In this document: positions 7,736 to 16,782 of the stretch, piece by piece
How positions within the stretch are numbered: the stretch's first letter is position 1
Layout of the letters: every line of letters starts with the position of its first letter
Assembly: GCF_012927125.1 (NCBI RefSeq)
Contig: NZ_JABBFZ010000009.1
Location: 176,184-240,183 of the forward strand
Origin: Paraburkholderia antibiotica
GTDB taxonomy: Bacteria; Pseudomonadota; Gammaproteobacteria; Burkholderiales; Burkholderiaceae
Direction of reading: 5' to 3'
Length of the DNA stretch: 64,000 nucleotides
Position numbers and translations under genes: made by a program
Notes under the pieces: generated by a model
Seen by the model: only the letters and a program-made list of their open reading frames with translations
Databases searched by the model: none
What the model was told of the DNA's origin: nothing

Positions 7736-8599
7736 CTACTCCCCCGCCCCTTCCGGCTCATGCGACCCAAGCCGCGCCTTTGCGTGGCGCATTTTCTCGA
7801 GCGTGCGCGGCCCCGCCTTCAACGCAACGCCAATGGCGAGCGCGTCCATGATGCACAACTGCACGAGCCGCGATACGCCCGGCGTATGCGGATCGATCGG
7901 ACTCGCCACGCGCAGCAGCAACGGAATATCGACGAGCCACGCGAGCCGCGAGCCGACATTGGTCAGCGCGATCGTGGTCGCGCCGCGCTCCTTGGCGATC
8001 TGGATGCTCTCGTTGACTTCGACGCTGCGCCCCGAATGGGAAATCGCAAACGCGACATCGCCGGGTTCCATCATGCCCGCGTAAAGCCGCTGCAAATGAC
8101 CGTCGGTAAACGCGGCCGCCGCGATGTCGATGCGTAGAAACCGCAGCGCCGCGTCCTGCGCGACGAGCCCCGAACCCGAACCGACGCCGAAGAAAAACAC
8201 CCGCCGCGCACTGGAGAGCGCCGCCAGCGCGCTTTCGACCACCGCCGGGTCAAGCGCGCCACGCGCATGCGTGATGCCGTCGATCGCCGCTTCGCCGACC
8301 TTGTCCATCAGCGTCTGCACGTCGTCATCGCGCGCAACCGCGGTCGATGCGTACGGCAGACCGCCCGCCACGCTCTGCGCCAGCTGCATCTTGAAGTCAC
8401 GCAGACCATGCGCGCCGATCGCGCGACAGAAGCGCGTGACGGAAGGCTCGGACACGTTGGCGCGCTGCGCGAGTTCGGTGATGCTCGCGCGCATCGCGAA
8501 GTCGACGTCGGCCAGCACCATGTCGGCAACCTTGCGCTCGGCGGGCCGCAGACTCGCGAGTGCGCTGCGAATGTGGGGAATCAAGTTCGGTGCGGACAC
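7736..8599 (-). CDS. MurR/RpiR family transcriptional regulator
   Basis: The 287-residue protein has an N-terminal helix-turn-helix of the RpiR type (residues 1-77, with ASITELAQRANVSEPSVTRF) and a C-terminal sugar-isomerase (SIS) fold from about residue 110 to 255 (VFFFGVGSGSGLVAQD and FAISHSGRSVEV). SIS domains bind phosphosugars, so it probably senses an intermediate of the imported sugar. The start codon is GTG at 8599, supported by an AAGGA site seven bases upstream. It is last in a minus-strand unit after the SDR and ABC ATPase genes and probably controls the divergent importer operon. Confidence 0.88.
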   Translation of the reverse strand: MSAPNLIPHIRSALASLRPAERKVADMVLADVDFAMRASITELAQRANVSEPSVTRFCRAIGAHGLRDFKMQLAQSVAGGLPYASTAVARDDDVQTLMDKVGEAAIDGITHARGALDPAVVESALAALSSARRVFFFGVGSGSGLVAQDAALRFLRIDIAAAAFTDGHLQRLYAGMMEPGDVAFAISHSGRSVEVNESIQIAKERGATTIALTNVGSRLAWLVDIPLLLRVASPIDPHTPGVSRLVQLCIMDALAIGVALKAGPRTLEKMRHAKARLGSHEPEGAGE

Positions 8600-8697
8600 C
8601 CGGTGTTCCTTAGGGTCTGTTTACATATGGAATCCGCGTGGCTCGCAGCTTCTCGCACGTTGATCGGCTCGAGCGGGAGTGTCGGACGACACGCGGT

Positions 8698-9780
8698 TCA
8701 GACCAGCCTGCGTCCACTCTCCGTGTCGAACAGATGAATGTGTTCGGCCGGCAGTCGCAGCGCGACACGCTGACCGGGCTCGATCTTCGAGCGTTCGCGC
8801 GTCGTCACGCACCACGAATTGCCGCCTATTTTCCCGTACAGGTGCGTCTCCGCGCCGGTCGGCTCGATCACTTCGACGTCGAGCGCGGCGTCCGGTATCT
8901 GCACGGTGATCTCGATGTGCTCGGGCCGCACGCCGAGCGTGACCTTCGCACCGGGCGCCGCCGACGCTGGCGCGCGTTCGAGCGCGACCTCGCTGCCGTC
9001 GGCGAGTTTCAGCGCGACGCCCGCACCCTGCGTGCGATTCGCGATCACGCCCTCGGCGAAATTCATCGACGGCGAACCGAGGAAGCTCGCGACGAACAGA
9101 TTCGCCGGCCGGTCGTACAGCTCCAGCGGCCGGCCGATCTGCTCGATGCGCCCCGCGTTCATCACGACGATGCGATCGGCCATCGTCATCGCCTCGATCT
9201 GATCGTGCGTCACGTAGATCACCGTATTCTTCAGCCGCTGGTGCAGCGCCTTGATTTCGGTGCGCATCTGCACGCGCAGCTTCGCGTCGAGATTCGACAG
9301 CGGCTCGTCGAACAGGAACAGCGACGGCTCGCGCACCACCGCGCGGCCCATCGCCACGCGTTGCCGCTGACCGCCCGACAGCGCGCGCGGCAGGCGGTCC
9401 AGATAGCCGCTGAGGTTCAGCATCTTCGCGGCCGCATCGATGCGCGGCTTGAAGGTCGTCGAGGATTCCTTACGAATGCGCGGACCGAACGCGATGTTGT
9501 CGTAGACCGACAGATGCGGATACAGCGCATAGCTCTGGAACACCATCGAGATGTTGCGCTGCTGCGGTGCGAGCGTATTCGCGCGCGTGCCGCCGATCAG
9601 CAGATCGCCGCCGCTGATCTCTTCGAGCCCGGCCACCATCCGCATCAGCGTGCTCTTGCCGCAGCCCGACGGACCGACCAGCACGACGAACTCGCCATCA
9701 TCGATGTCGAGATCGATACCGTGCACGACCTGGGTGTCGCCATAGCGCTTGAAGATGCCGCTCAGTTGCACTGCTGCCAT
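8698..9780 (-). CDS. Sugar ABC transporter ATP-binding protein, UgpC/MalK type
   Basis: The 360-residue protein is a MalK-like ATPase that powers a carbohydrate importer. Walker A (GPSGCGKSTLM) lies near residue 37, the signature LSGGQRQRVAMGRA near 133, and Walker B (LFLFDEPLSNLD) near 153. A regulatory C-terminal TOBE domain follows from about residue 235 (GVRPEHIEI). A GAGGA site precedes the ATG. The matching binding protein and two permeases are on the opposite strand from 10988, an unusual split of one transporter over two divergent units. Confidence 0.93.
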   Translation of the reverse strand: MAAVQLSGIFKRYGDTQVVHGIDLDIDDGEFVVLVGPSGCGKSTLMRMVAGLEEISGGDLLIGGTRANTLAPQQRNISMVFQSYALYPHLSVYDNIAFGPRIRKESSTTFKPRIDAAAKMLNLSGYLDRLPRALSGGQRQRVAMGRAVVREPSLFLFDEPLSNLDAKLRVQMRTEIKALHQRLKNTVIYVTHDQIEAMTMADRIVVMNAGRIEQIGRPLELYDRPANLFVASFLGSPSMNFAEGVIANRTQGAGVALKLADGSEVALERAPASAAPGAKVTLGVRPEHIEITVQIPDAALDVEVIEPTGAETHLYGKIGGNSWCVTTRERSKIEPGQRVALRLPAEHIHLFDTESGRRLV

Positions 9781-9835
9781 GCTGTCCTCATTGTCTCGCC
9801 GCGTGTTGGGTGGGTGCGTGTTGTATTGGTAGGTC

Positions 9836-10609
9836 CTATAGCGATTCGAGCGTCAGCTCCTGCGCCATCAGACGGTTGCCGGCCATCAGGCCGCCGTCCA
9901 CCGGCAACGCGACGCCGGTGATCACGCGCGCCATCGGCGAGGCGAGAAACAACACCGCGTCGGCGATATCGTCGGGCGTCGCGAAGTCGCGCAACGGGTA
10001 CCACTTCTTCAGATCCTCGAATACCTGTGGATTCTTCTCGACCCGCGCGTGCCAGGCCTGGGTCTTCACGGTACCCGGACACACGATGTTCGCGCGGATG
10101 CCGTAGCGCCCCAGCTCGACCGCGAGCGCCTTCGTATAGCTGATCAGGCCGGCCTTCGCCGCGCTATACGCCGGATGCCCGAGCGCGGCCATCCCGTTCA
10201 CCGAGCCGATCAGCACCAGCGCGCCGCGTTGCCGTTCGATCATCGACGCACGCACGGCCTCGACCGTGTGATACGTGCCGTTCAGATTCAGATGAATGTC
10301 GCGCTGCCAGCTGGCGGCGTCGGTATTCGCGAGCGTCGTGCCGAAGGCCGCGCCCGCGTTCGCGACCAGCACATCCACCGGACCCCGTTGCGCGACTGCC
10401 TCTGCCACCGCTTGCTGCACCGCGGCGGCATCGCCGAGATCGACCGCGATCGGCGTGACTTTATCCGCGCCGAGCCGCGCACCGAGCGAATGCAGCGCGG
10501 TCGCGTCGATGTCGAGCGCGAGCACCGTGTCGCCCTCGTCGACGAAACGTTTGCACAACACGCTGCCGATACCACCGCACGCGCCCGTTACCAACACCAC
10601 ACGATTCAT
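9836..10609 (-). CDS. Short-chain dehydrogenase/reductase
   Basis: This is a 257-residue classical SDR oxidoreductase. The cofactor motif TGACGGIG is at residues 7-14, NAG near 87, and the catalytic Ser-Tyr-Lys set is seen as IGSVNG, then YSAAK near residue 150. The C-terminal LPVDGGLMAG is typical. The start at 10609 has a GAGG site a few bases upstream; the longer frame to 10714 is basic and lacks one. It is first in a unit with the MalK-type ATPase and RpiR regulator, so it probably oxidises the imported sugar or polyol. A sugar dehydrogenase is likely but the substrate is unknown. Confidence 0.88.
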   Translation of the reverse strand: MNRVVLVTGACGGIGSVLCKRFVDEGDTVLALDIDATALHSLGARLGADKVTPIAVDLGDAAAVQQAVAEAVAQRGPVDVLVANAGAAFGTTLANTDAASWQRDIHLNLNGTYHTVEAVRASMIERQRGALVLIGSVNGMAALGHPAYSAAKAGLISYTKALAVELGRYGIRANIVCPGTVKTQAWHARVEKNPQVFEDLKKWYPLRDFATPDDIADAVLFLASPMARVITGVALPVDGGLMAGNRLMAQELTLESL

Positions 10610-10987
10610 GTGAGCCTCGTTCGTCCGTCCGGCTGCTTTCGGCTGCCGGGTTTTACCAGCGCTTCGTGCCGGCCGCGTTCGCCAGTTTCCCGCTCGCTTC
10701 GGACTTCTTGCCATCGACTTCGGCCGTCCGAAGCGCCATGCCGAGCGCCTGTAAATTTCCTACAAAACTGACAATCGACACACTCCGCGCAATCCCGAAG
10801 AGTGGGTTTTCATGTCATCGCGCAGTGCAGAATAACCCATGCTTTACAGCATCTTATGCACAAAACCGCTGGATAAAAAATATCGCAGACCCTACGTGAC
10901 AAGCAATTTTGCGTCATGTAGGATTTTTTCAAACAATTCACCAAGGCGGCCGGCGACGGCGGCAAACCACCCACAGGAGAGAGAAAA
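10610..10987. promoter_or_regulatory. Divergent promoter region of the sugar importer
   Basis: The 378-base gap between the SDR and binding-protein genes must hold both promoters. Two dyads stand out. The first, at 10750-10764 (tgtaaatttcctaca), has TGTA/TACA ends. The second is a longer inverted repeat, cctacgtgac at 10891-10900 and gtcatgtagg at 10913-10922 (nine of ten positions), just upstream of the binding-protein gene. Both are plausible RpiR-regulator operators; this is inference from position and symmetry only. Confidence 0.5.
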
Positions 10988-12220
10988 ATGTCGTTGCATG
11001 CCCGTGCTTCCCTCGCGCTAGGCAAAGTCGCCGTGGCGCTCGCGTTTGCTGGTATCGCCGTCTCGGCTCATGCCGACACGGTCCGCGTCACCGTCGCGCA
11101 TTACAGCGACGCCACCGCGCCGTACTTCGAGAAAATGGCCCGCAACTTCGAGAAGGCCAACCCCGGCACGACCATCAAGATCGAAGACGTGAACTGGGAC
11201 ACGCTGCAACAGAAGCTGCAAACGGATATTTCCGGCGGCGCCAACGCCGACCTCGCGATCGTCGGCACGCGCTGGCTGCTCGACTTCGTGAAGGACGACG
11301 TCGCCGAACCGCTCGACGGCTATATGGACGCGAGCTTCAAGAACCGCTTCATCGGCCCGTTCCTCGCACCTGGCCAGATCAACGGCAAGACCTACGGTCT
11401 GCCGATCGCCGCGTCCGCACGCGCGCTCTACTACAACAAGGATCTGCTCGCGAAGGTCGGCTACCCCGACGGCCCAAAGACCTGGAACGAAGTGATGGAC
11501 GCGTCGAAGAAACTGAAGGCGCAAGGCGTTGCCGGCTTCGGTCTGCAGGGCAAGGAAATCGAAACCGACGTCTACTATTACTACGCGCTGTGGACGATGG
11601 GCGGCGACGTGGTCGGCAAGGACGGCAAGGCCGTGTTCAATTCGCCGGCCGGTGTGAAGGCCGCGACGATGTACAAGCAGATGATCGACCAGGGTCTGAC
11701 GCAACCGGGCGTCACCGGCTATAGCCGTGAAGACGTGCAGAACCTGTTCAAGCAGGGCCGTGTCGCGATGGTGATCTCGGCACCGTTCCTCGCCAAGCAG
11801 ATCAAGAAGGAAGCGCCGAATCTGAAGTACGGTATCGATCCGGTGCCGATGGGTACGACGCACGCCACCTACGCGGTCACCGACTCGATCGTGATGTTCA
11901 AGAACTCGAAAGTGAAGAAGACCGCGTGGAAGTTCCTCGACTATCTGTTCACGAAGGAACCGCGCGTCGAGTTCACGACGACCGAAGGCTTCCTGCCGAC
12001 CACCAAGGCGGAAGCAGCGGACCCGGCCTTCAACGATCCGGACGTCAAGGCATTCATCGCGCTGCTGCCGACCGCTCACTTCGCGCCGACGGTGACCGGC
12101 TGGGAAGACACCGCGAAGGCCGTGACCGACTCGATGCAAGCGATCTACCTCGGCAAGGCGCAACCGGCCGACGCGTTGAATGCGGCGGCGACGCAGGCGA
12201 ACAAGTCGCTCGGAAAATGA
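10988..12220 (+). CDS. Sugar ABC transporter substrate-binding protein
   Basis: The 410-residue periplasmic protein has a Sec signal peptide cut probably after AHA at residue 30. The mature chain has the family-1 extracellular solute-binding fold: TVAHYSDATAPYFEKMARNFEKANPGT near the start, and ADLAIVGTRWLLDF in the first lobe. An AGGAGAG ribosome-binding site precedes the ATG. It is first in an operon with two permeases, powered by the MalK-type ATPase encoded on the other strand. The sugar cannot be read from sequence. Confidence 0.93.
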   Translation: MSLHARASLALGKVAVALAFAGIAVSAHADTVRVTVAHYSDATAPYFEKMARNFEKANPGTTIKIEDVNWDTLQQKLQTDISGGANADLAIVGTRWLLDFVKDDVAEPLDGYMDASFKNRFIGPFLAPGQINGKTYGLPIAASARALYYNKDLLAKVGYPDGPKTWNEVMDASKKLKAQGVAGFGLQGKEIETDVYYYYALWTMGGDVVGKDGKAVFNSPAGVKAATMYKQMIDQGLTQPGVTGYSREDVQNLFKQGRVAMVISAPFLAKQIKKEAPNLKYGIDPVPMGTTHATYAVTDSIVMFKNSKVKKTAWKFLDYLFTKEPRVEFTTTEGFLPTTKAEAADPAFNDPDVKAFIALLPTAHFAPTVTGWEDTAKAVTDSMQAIYLGKAQPADALNAAATQANKSLGK

Positions 12221-12470
12221 CACGCGCGGCGGGACACGGTAACGCCACGCTGAGTCGAGCAGGCTGAAGCAGGTACGCGCGCCGCCGTCGTCATGGCGGT
12301 GCGCGTTGCACTTCAGAATAGGCTTCACCGCAGGCTTTACCGCGTACCTTGCCGCACCGTTCGCACTGCACCTGGCCGTACCCCCCGTACCCGTTTCACC
12401 CTGACGCACTCTCCGGCCCATTCCGTCGCGCCCGCCCCTCGAGGCGAGCGCGCGTTACGATCGAGCACGC

Positions 12471-13361
12471 ATGAGCCGTTCCGTTTCCCCGCGCACCCAC
12501 GCGCCCTGGCTGCTGATCATGCCGAGCCTCGTGCTCGCGCTCTTCATCATCAGCTACCCGATTTTCAACATCGTGTGGCAATCGCTGCACGAGGTGTCGC
12601 GTTTCGGCGCGATCCGCGATTTCACCGGCGCGCAGAACTTCATCAACGTGTTTCAGGACCCGGTGTTTCTCGCCTCCGTGCGCCGCACGATCATCTGGAC
12701 CGTGTGCGTGGTGGGCGGCACGGTGGCAATCTCGGTTCCTGTCGCGCTGATTCTGAATCAGGACTTTCATGGCCGCGGCATCGCGCGCACGATCGTGATG
12801 CTGCCGTGGTCCGTATCGCTGACGATGACCGCCGTCGTCTGGCGTTGGGCCTTCAACGACGACTACGGGATGGTCAACGTCACACTGCAGCGGCTCGGCC
12901 TGATCGGCGGTCCGATCCATTGGCTGGCGACGCCGGAGTTCGCGTTCCCGGTCGAGATCGCCGTCGGCATTCTGGTGTCGATTCCGTTCACGGTGACGAT
13001 TTTCCTCGGCGGACTCTCGTCGGTGCCGGGCGATATCTACGAAGCGGCGCGCATCGACGGCGCGAGCGCGTGGCAACAATTCCGGCAACTGACAATGCCG
13101 TTGCTGCGCCCGTTCATCAACATGGCGATCCTGCTGAACGTGATCTATGTGTTCAACTCGTTTCCGATCATCTGGGTGATGACGCAAGGTGGCCCCGACA
13201 ACAGCACGCACATTCTCGTCACCTACCTGTACGAACTCGGTTTCCGGCTCGGACGTCCGGGCGAAGCGGCGGCCGTATCGCTGATCATGCTGGTGATGCT
13301 GTTCGCGTTCTCGATTGCCTATCTGCGTCTGCAACGCACGAAGGAAGGAGCACCGTCATGA
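12471..13361 (+). CDS. Sugar ABC transporter permease, MalF type
   Basis: The 296-residue inner-membrane protein has six predicted helices and the EAA loop that docks the ATPase (GDIYEAARIDGASAW near residue 185). It belongs to the MalF/UgpA family. The 250-base gap after the binding-protein gene contains no gene. Its stop overlaps the start of the next permease as ATGA, showing tight coupling. Confidence 0.93.
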   Translation: MSRSVSPRTHAPWLLIMPSLVLALFIISYPIFNIVWQSLHEVSRFGAIRDFTGAQNFINVFQDPVFLASVRRTIIWTVCVVGGTVAISVPVALILNQDFHGRGIARTIVMLPWSVSLTMTAVVWRWAFNDDYGMVNVTLQRLGLIGGPIHWLATPEFAFPVEIAVGILVSIPFTVTIFLGGLSSVPGDIYEAARIDGASAWQQFRQLTMPLLRPFINMAILLNVIYVFNSFPIIWVMTQGGPDNSTHILVTYLYELGFRLGRPGEAAAVSLIMLVMLFAFSIAYLRLQRTKEGAPS

Positions 13362-14209
13362 GTCTGAGCGCGAAAACCAAACGCTCGCTGTGGTGCTGGC
13401 TCGCGCTGGCGCCGCTCGTGCTCGTCATCCTGTTCCCGTTCGCGGTGATGTTTTTCACCGCGGTCAAGCCGGCGTCCGAGATCTTCGTTTATCCGGCGCG
13501 CTGGCTGCCGATGCACTGGCAGTGGCGCAATTTCGTCGACATGTGGGAAGCGGCCAACTTCGGCGTCGCACTACGCAACAGCACGATCATCAGTTTCCTG
13601 TCCACCGCGCTCGCGCTCGCGGTGAGTCTGCCCGCCGCCTACGCGCTCGCGCGCTTTCCGTTTCGCGGACGCGGCCTGTATCGTCAATTCCTGCTGGTCA
13701 CGCAGATGCTCTCGCCGATTCTGCTGGTGGTCGGTCTGTTCCGGCTCGCCGCGATGATTCCGTGGGGCGACGGCAACCTGGTCGACTCGAAGATCGGCGT
13801 GATCGTGTCGTATGCGGCGTTCAATATCGCGTTCGCGGTGTGGATGCTGTCGTCGTACTTTCAGACCGTGCCGCAGGATCTCGAAGAGTCCGCGTGGCTC
13901 GAAGGGTGCAGCCGCACTCGCGCGGTATTCAAGGTGTTTCTGCCGCTCGCGGTGCCGGCCATCGTGGTGACCGCGATCTTCACGTTCATCAATGCATGGA
14001 ACGAGTTCGCGGTCGTCTATACGCTGATCCGCTCACCCGAAAACAAAACGCTCACCGTGCAGGTGACCGATATGGTCGCAGGCAAGTATGTGGTGGAGTG
14101 GCACCTGGTGATGGCCGCGACACTGTGCGCGACATTGCCGGTGTCGATCGTGTTCGCGTGGCTGCAGCGCTATATGGTGAAGGGACTCGCGCTGGGCGCG
14201 GTGAAATAA
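13358..14209 (+). CDS. Sugar ABC transporter permease, MalG type
   Basis: The 283-residue inner-membrane protein has six predicted helices and an EAA motif (LEESAWLEGCSRTRAVF near residue 175), and pairs with the MalF-type subunit. The true start is the ATG at 13358, overlapping the upstream stop by four bases and preceded by AAGGAAGGAG. The reading frame stays open upstream to 12293, but that part is antisense-like shadow coding. A GC-rich hairpin follows at 14218-14246. Confidence 0.93.
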   Translation: MSLSAKTKRSLWCWLALAPLVLVILFPFAVMFFTAVKPASEIFVYPARWLPMHWQWRNFVDMWEAANFGVALRNSTIISFLSTALALAVSLPAAYALARFPFRGRGLYRQFLLVTQMLSPILLVVGLFRLAAMIPWGDGNLVDSKIGVIVSYAAFNIAFAVWMLSSYFQTVPQDLEESAWLEGCSRTRAVFKVFLPLAVPAIVVTAIFTFINAWNEFAVVYTLIRSPENKTLTVQVTDMVAGKYVVEWHLVMAATLCATLPVSIVFAWLQRYMVKGLALGAVK

Positions 14210-14217
14210 CTTACGAA

Positions 14218-14246
14218 CATGCTGCGCGAACTCGCCGCGCAGCATG
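14218..14246 (+). terminator. Hairpin between convergent genes
   Basis: catgctgcgcg (14218-14228) pairs perfectly with cgcgcagcatg (14236-14246) around a seven-base loop. No T tract follows, so it is either a weak terminator or an mRNA 3'-end stabiliser for the permease and the convergent DUF1330 gene. Confidence 0.55.
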
Positions 14247-14266
14247 CTCCCGATGCGGGCCGAGCG

Positions 14267-14560
14267 TTAATCCGCCCCGCGCACGATGCGCAGATCGCGC
14301 TCTACGCCATCGCCCAACGCGGCGAGCGCCTTCTTGTACTCCTCGCTTTCATACGCGGCGACGGCCTGCTCGTAAGTCGGAAACTCGATCACGACGGTGC
14401 GTTCCTTCAGGCCCTGCTCGCGCGGCTCGTCAGCCACGCCACGCACCAGGAACTTGCCGCCCGCCGCCGCCACCGCGGCCGGCGCCAGTTGCGCATACGC
14501 AGCCAGCTTTTGCGGATCGTTCGTCTTGCGATACGCCGATACCCAATAACCCTTGCTCAT
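14267..14560 (-). CDS. DUF1330 domain protein
   Basis: The 97-residue cytoplasmic protein matches the DUF1330 dimeric alpha-beta barrel family: MSKGYWVSAYRKTNDPQKL at the start, then VVIEFPTYEQAVAAYESEEY. The start at 14560 has an AAGGAG site eight bases upstream. Members are compact ferredoxin-like-fold proteins with no firm activity. The gene is alone, convergent with the sugar permease. Confidence 0.9.
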   Translation of the reverse strand: MSKGYWVSAYRKTNDPQKLAAYAQLAPAAVAAAGGKFLVRGVADEPREQGLKERTVVIEFPTYEQAVAAYESEEYKKALAALGDGVERDLRIVRGAD

Positions 14561-14776
14561 TCGAATCTCCTTGTGTGATGGACCCAGAGTGGACTGAAGC
14601 GAACCCATGCAGTCGCGGCCTTACATAGTAGCAAAGAGCCGCAGGGCTTTCGCAGGGTTCGCATCGACGGCGCATAAGCTGCGTGTTCGACGTGCGCTGA
14701 ACTTCGCTATCAAGCGCTTTGTGCACTAGCATTGCCTTTGCACATTTCCGGTAACCGACCATCAGGGAGACAGCGA

Positions 14777-15928
14777 ATGAGCGAGCAATACGGAATGTTC
14801 TGTCCATGCTGCGGCAGCGCCGAACATCGCGCCATGAGCCGCAGAACTTTCATGAGTCTGCTCGCCGGCAGCGCGGCAAGCCTCGCGATGCCGGCTGCGT
14901 TCGCGGCGGACGCGTCCGCGGTGCCGTCGATTGCTTACGACTCGATTGCCAATCCCGTGCGTTTGCCGAACGACGTCTACTTCGGCGAATGCTCGGGCGT
15001 GGCGCTCAATTCGCATGGGCATATCTTCGTGCTGTCGCGCGGCAACACCACCGGCCCCGCGTATGGCGCGGCCGCCGCGCAACTGCTCGAATTCGCGCCC
15101 GACGGACGCTTCGTGCGCGAGATCGGCCACAACCTGTATGCGTGGTCGTTCGCGCATACGGTGAAGGTGGACCGGCACGACAACATATGGGTCACCGACA
15201 AGGGTTCGGACATGGTGATCAAGTTCACGCCGGAAGGACGCGTGGCGATGGTGTTCGGTCGCAAGCAGGAAGCGTCGGACGAAGAGACCGCGCCGCTCAA
15301 GCATCCGAATCCGCCGCTGCCCTCCGAGCCTGGGCGTTTCCGTCAGGTGACCGATGTCGCGTGGGACAAGGCCGGCAATACCTATATCAGCGACGGCTAC
15401 ATCAATTCGCGCGTCGCGAAGGTGGATCGCGACGGCAACTGGCTGAAGTCGTGGGGCGATCGCGGCACGGGACCGGGGCAGTTCCATACGCCGCACAGCA
15501 TTGCCGTCGATGCGAACGATCATGTGTATGTCGCCGACCGCAGCAATCGCCGCATTCAGGTGTTCGATACCGAAGGCACATTCCTGCGCCAGTTCACGAT
15601 CGACGTGCCGGTGCCGCCCGACGCGCGGCCTGCAATCGGCAACATGCCTAGCGAGGCGGAGATCGCCGCCGGCACGTTCGCGCCGGGCTCGCCGTGGGCG
15701 ATCTGTATTTCGCCGGGACCGCATCAGGTGCTGTATAGCGCCGATGCGTTTCCGGGCCGCATCTATAAGCTCTCGCTCGACGGCAAGGTGCTCGGCGTAC
15801 TCGGCAAAGCGGGCAAACAGCCGAAGGAGTTCGGCTGGATTCACCAGATGGCCTGTCCTTCGGAAAACGTACTATTCGTCGCCGAATTGTTGAACTGGCG
15901 GGTGCAGAAACTGGTGTTGCATGGGTGA
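14777..15928 (+). CDS. Tat-exported NHL-repeat protein, peptidylglycine lyase-like
   Basis: The 383-residue protein opens with a cysteine-rich segment (FCPCCG) and then a Tat signal (SRRTFMSLLAGSAAS, residues about 17-35), followed by a six-bladed beta-propeller made of NHL repeats (for example GQFHTPHSIAVDANDHVYVADRSN in the middle). This matches the peptidyl-alpha-hydroxyglycine lyase-like family. A GGGAGA site lies just before the ATG at 14777. Tat export implies folding, possibly with a metal, before transport. In bacteria the true substrate is unknown, and the residues needed for lyase activity were not verified. Confidence 0.78.
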   Translation: MSEQYGMFCPCCGSAEHRAMSRRTFMSLLAGSAASLAMPAAFAADASAVPSIAYDSIANPVRLPNDVYFGECSGVALNSHGHIFVLSRGNTTGPAYGAAAAQLLEFAPDGRFVREIGHNLYAWSFAHTVKVDRHDNIWVTDKGSDMVIKFTPEGRVAMVFGRKQEASDEETAPLKHPNPPLPSEPGRFRQVTDVAWDKAGNTYISDGYINSRVAKVDRDGNWLKSWGDRGTGPGQFHTPHSIAVDANDHVYVADRSNRRIQVFDTEGTFLRQFTIDVPVPPDARPAIGNMPSEAEIAAGTFAPGSPWAICISPGPHQVLYSADAFPGRIYKLSLDGKVLGVLGKAGKQPKEFGWIHQMACPSENVLFVAELLNWRVQKLVLHG

Positions 15929-16322
15929 ATGGGCGGCGCCGTGGGTGGTATGTCGACGATAGATTAGATTCGCAGGTCGGGCGCGCCGCCGCCCGATCTG
16001 TAGTGCGAGAGCATGCTCAGTGCCGACATTCTACGCAGGCGTGCTGATTGACATCGAAGGAAATAACCACATAGTAAGCGGTATCGAAGGTCACACCTGA
16101 ATGGTCAAGGCCTCTTTAAGTAGTCCGAATTCATCTACTCCCGATAACGGGCAGCCCACGTAACGCAATCTCCGAATGCTTTAACGCCGTCCGGCATTGG
16201 CTGGATGTCGGCTCTGCTTTATTGAGAAAAAGCAGCTCCATTTTCAGAGCAGTCTGAAAGACGCGCAGGTTAATCCCGCGCTACGTTCTAACAATACTCA
16301 GACGATACGGAGGAAACAATAT
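15929..16322. other. AT-richer intergenic border of the effector island
   Basis: Base composition drops here from the GC-rich flank to an AT-richer stretch continuing to about 18.2 kb. A short open tail at 16020-16100 (ending in GNNHIVSGIEGHT) may be a decayed gene end, but it is too short to call. No promoter was identified with confidence. Confidence 0.4.
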
Positions 16323-16778
16323 ATGCCAGAGAGGATGCGGCCCGCAGCAGAGATCGTTGCGGAAATGGAAAGCCACTTTAACGAAGCGTTTGAAGGATCC
16401 GAAGAGCGCGAGTGTATTAGCTGCCGTATAACGTTCGGGATATTCCAGGGGTTCCCGGATGTACCCCACGCCAGGACGATGCGCCGCAAGACCGGCGAAA
16501 TGATTCCGACCAGTTCGATCAAGGCGCTTCCATCGGGCCACGATATGAGGCAAGCCCTAGGCGAAATTCAGGGATGCCGCTGTCGCAATCGCCCTGCCGG
16601 CCCGTTCGACGAACGGTTCACCATCAGGGATTACAACGGCAATCCTGTAGAGAATGTGCACTACCGGATTTTCGCTGACAACAGGGAAATCTGTAGCGGC
16701 AAGACAAACGCAGCGGGACAGACTTCCCGCGTTACGACGCAGGGTTTCAAGTTTCTAAAGATCGACGTGGAGGGCTAG
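16323..16778 (+). CDS. Unknown protein with T6SS-associated C-terminal beta domain
   Basis: This 151-residue protein has a clear GGAGG ribosome-binding site before the ATG at 16323. The N-terminal two thirds carry several cysteines (ECISC and CRCRN) and match no family I recognise. The last 50 residues (FTIRDYNGNPVENVHYRIF, then GKTNAAGQT) resemble the small beta-sandwich module that follows VgrG, PAAR or effector domains in type VI secretion proteins. It is immediately followed by a metallopeptidase gene, so it is probably a carrier or adaptor for that effector. No VgrG or PAAR core is present here. Confidence 0.6.
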   Translation: MPERMRPAAEIVAEMESHFNEAFEGSEERECISCRITFGIFQGFPDVPHARTMRRKTGEMIPTSSIKALPSGHDMRQALGEIQGCRCRNRPAGPFDERFTIRDYNGNPVENVHYRIFADNREICSGKTNAAGQTSRVTTQGFKFLKIDVEG

Positions 16779-16782
16779 AAGC

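Noticed and set aside
12293..13357. Upstream extension of the MalG-type permease frame
   Set aside because: The extension overlaps the MalF-type gene in another frame and lacks hydrophobic segments; the true start is the coupled ATG at 13358.
16020..16100. Short tail MPTFYAGVLIDIEGNNHIV with stop, upstream of the effector island
   Set aside because: It may be the end of a decayed gene, but the frame is only 26 codons and has no ribosome-binding site.
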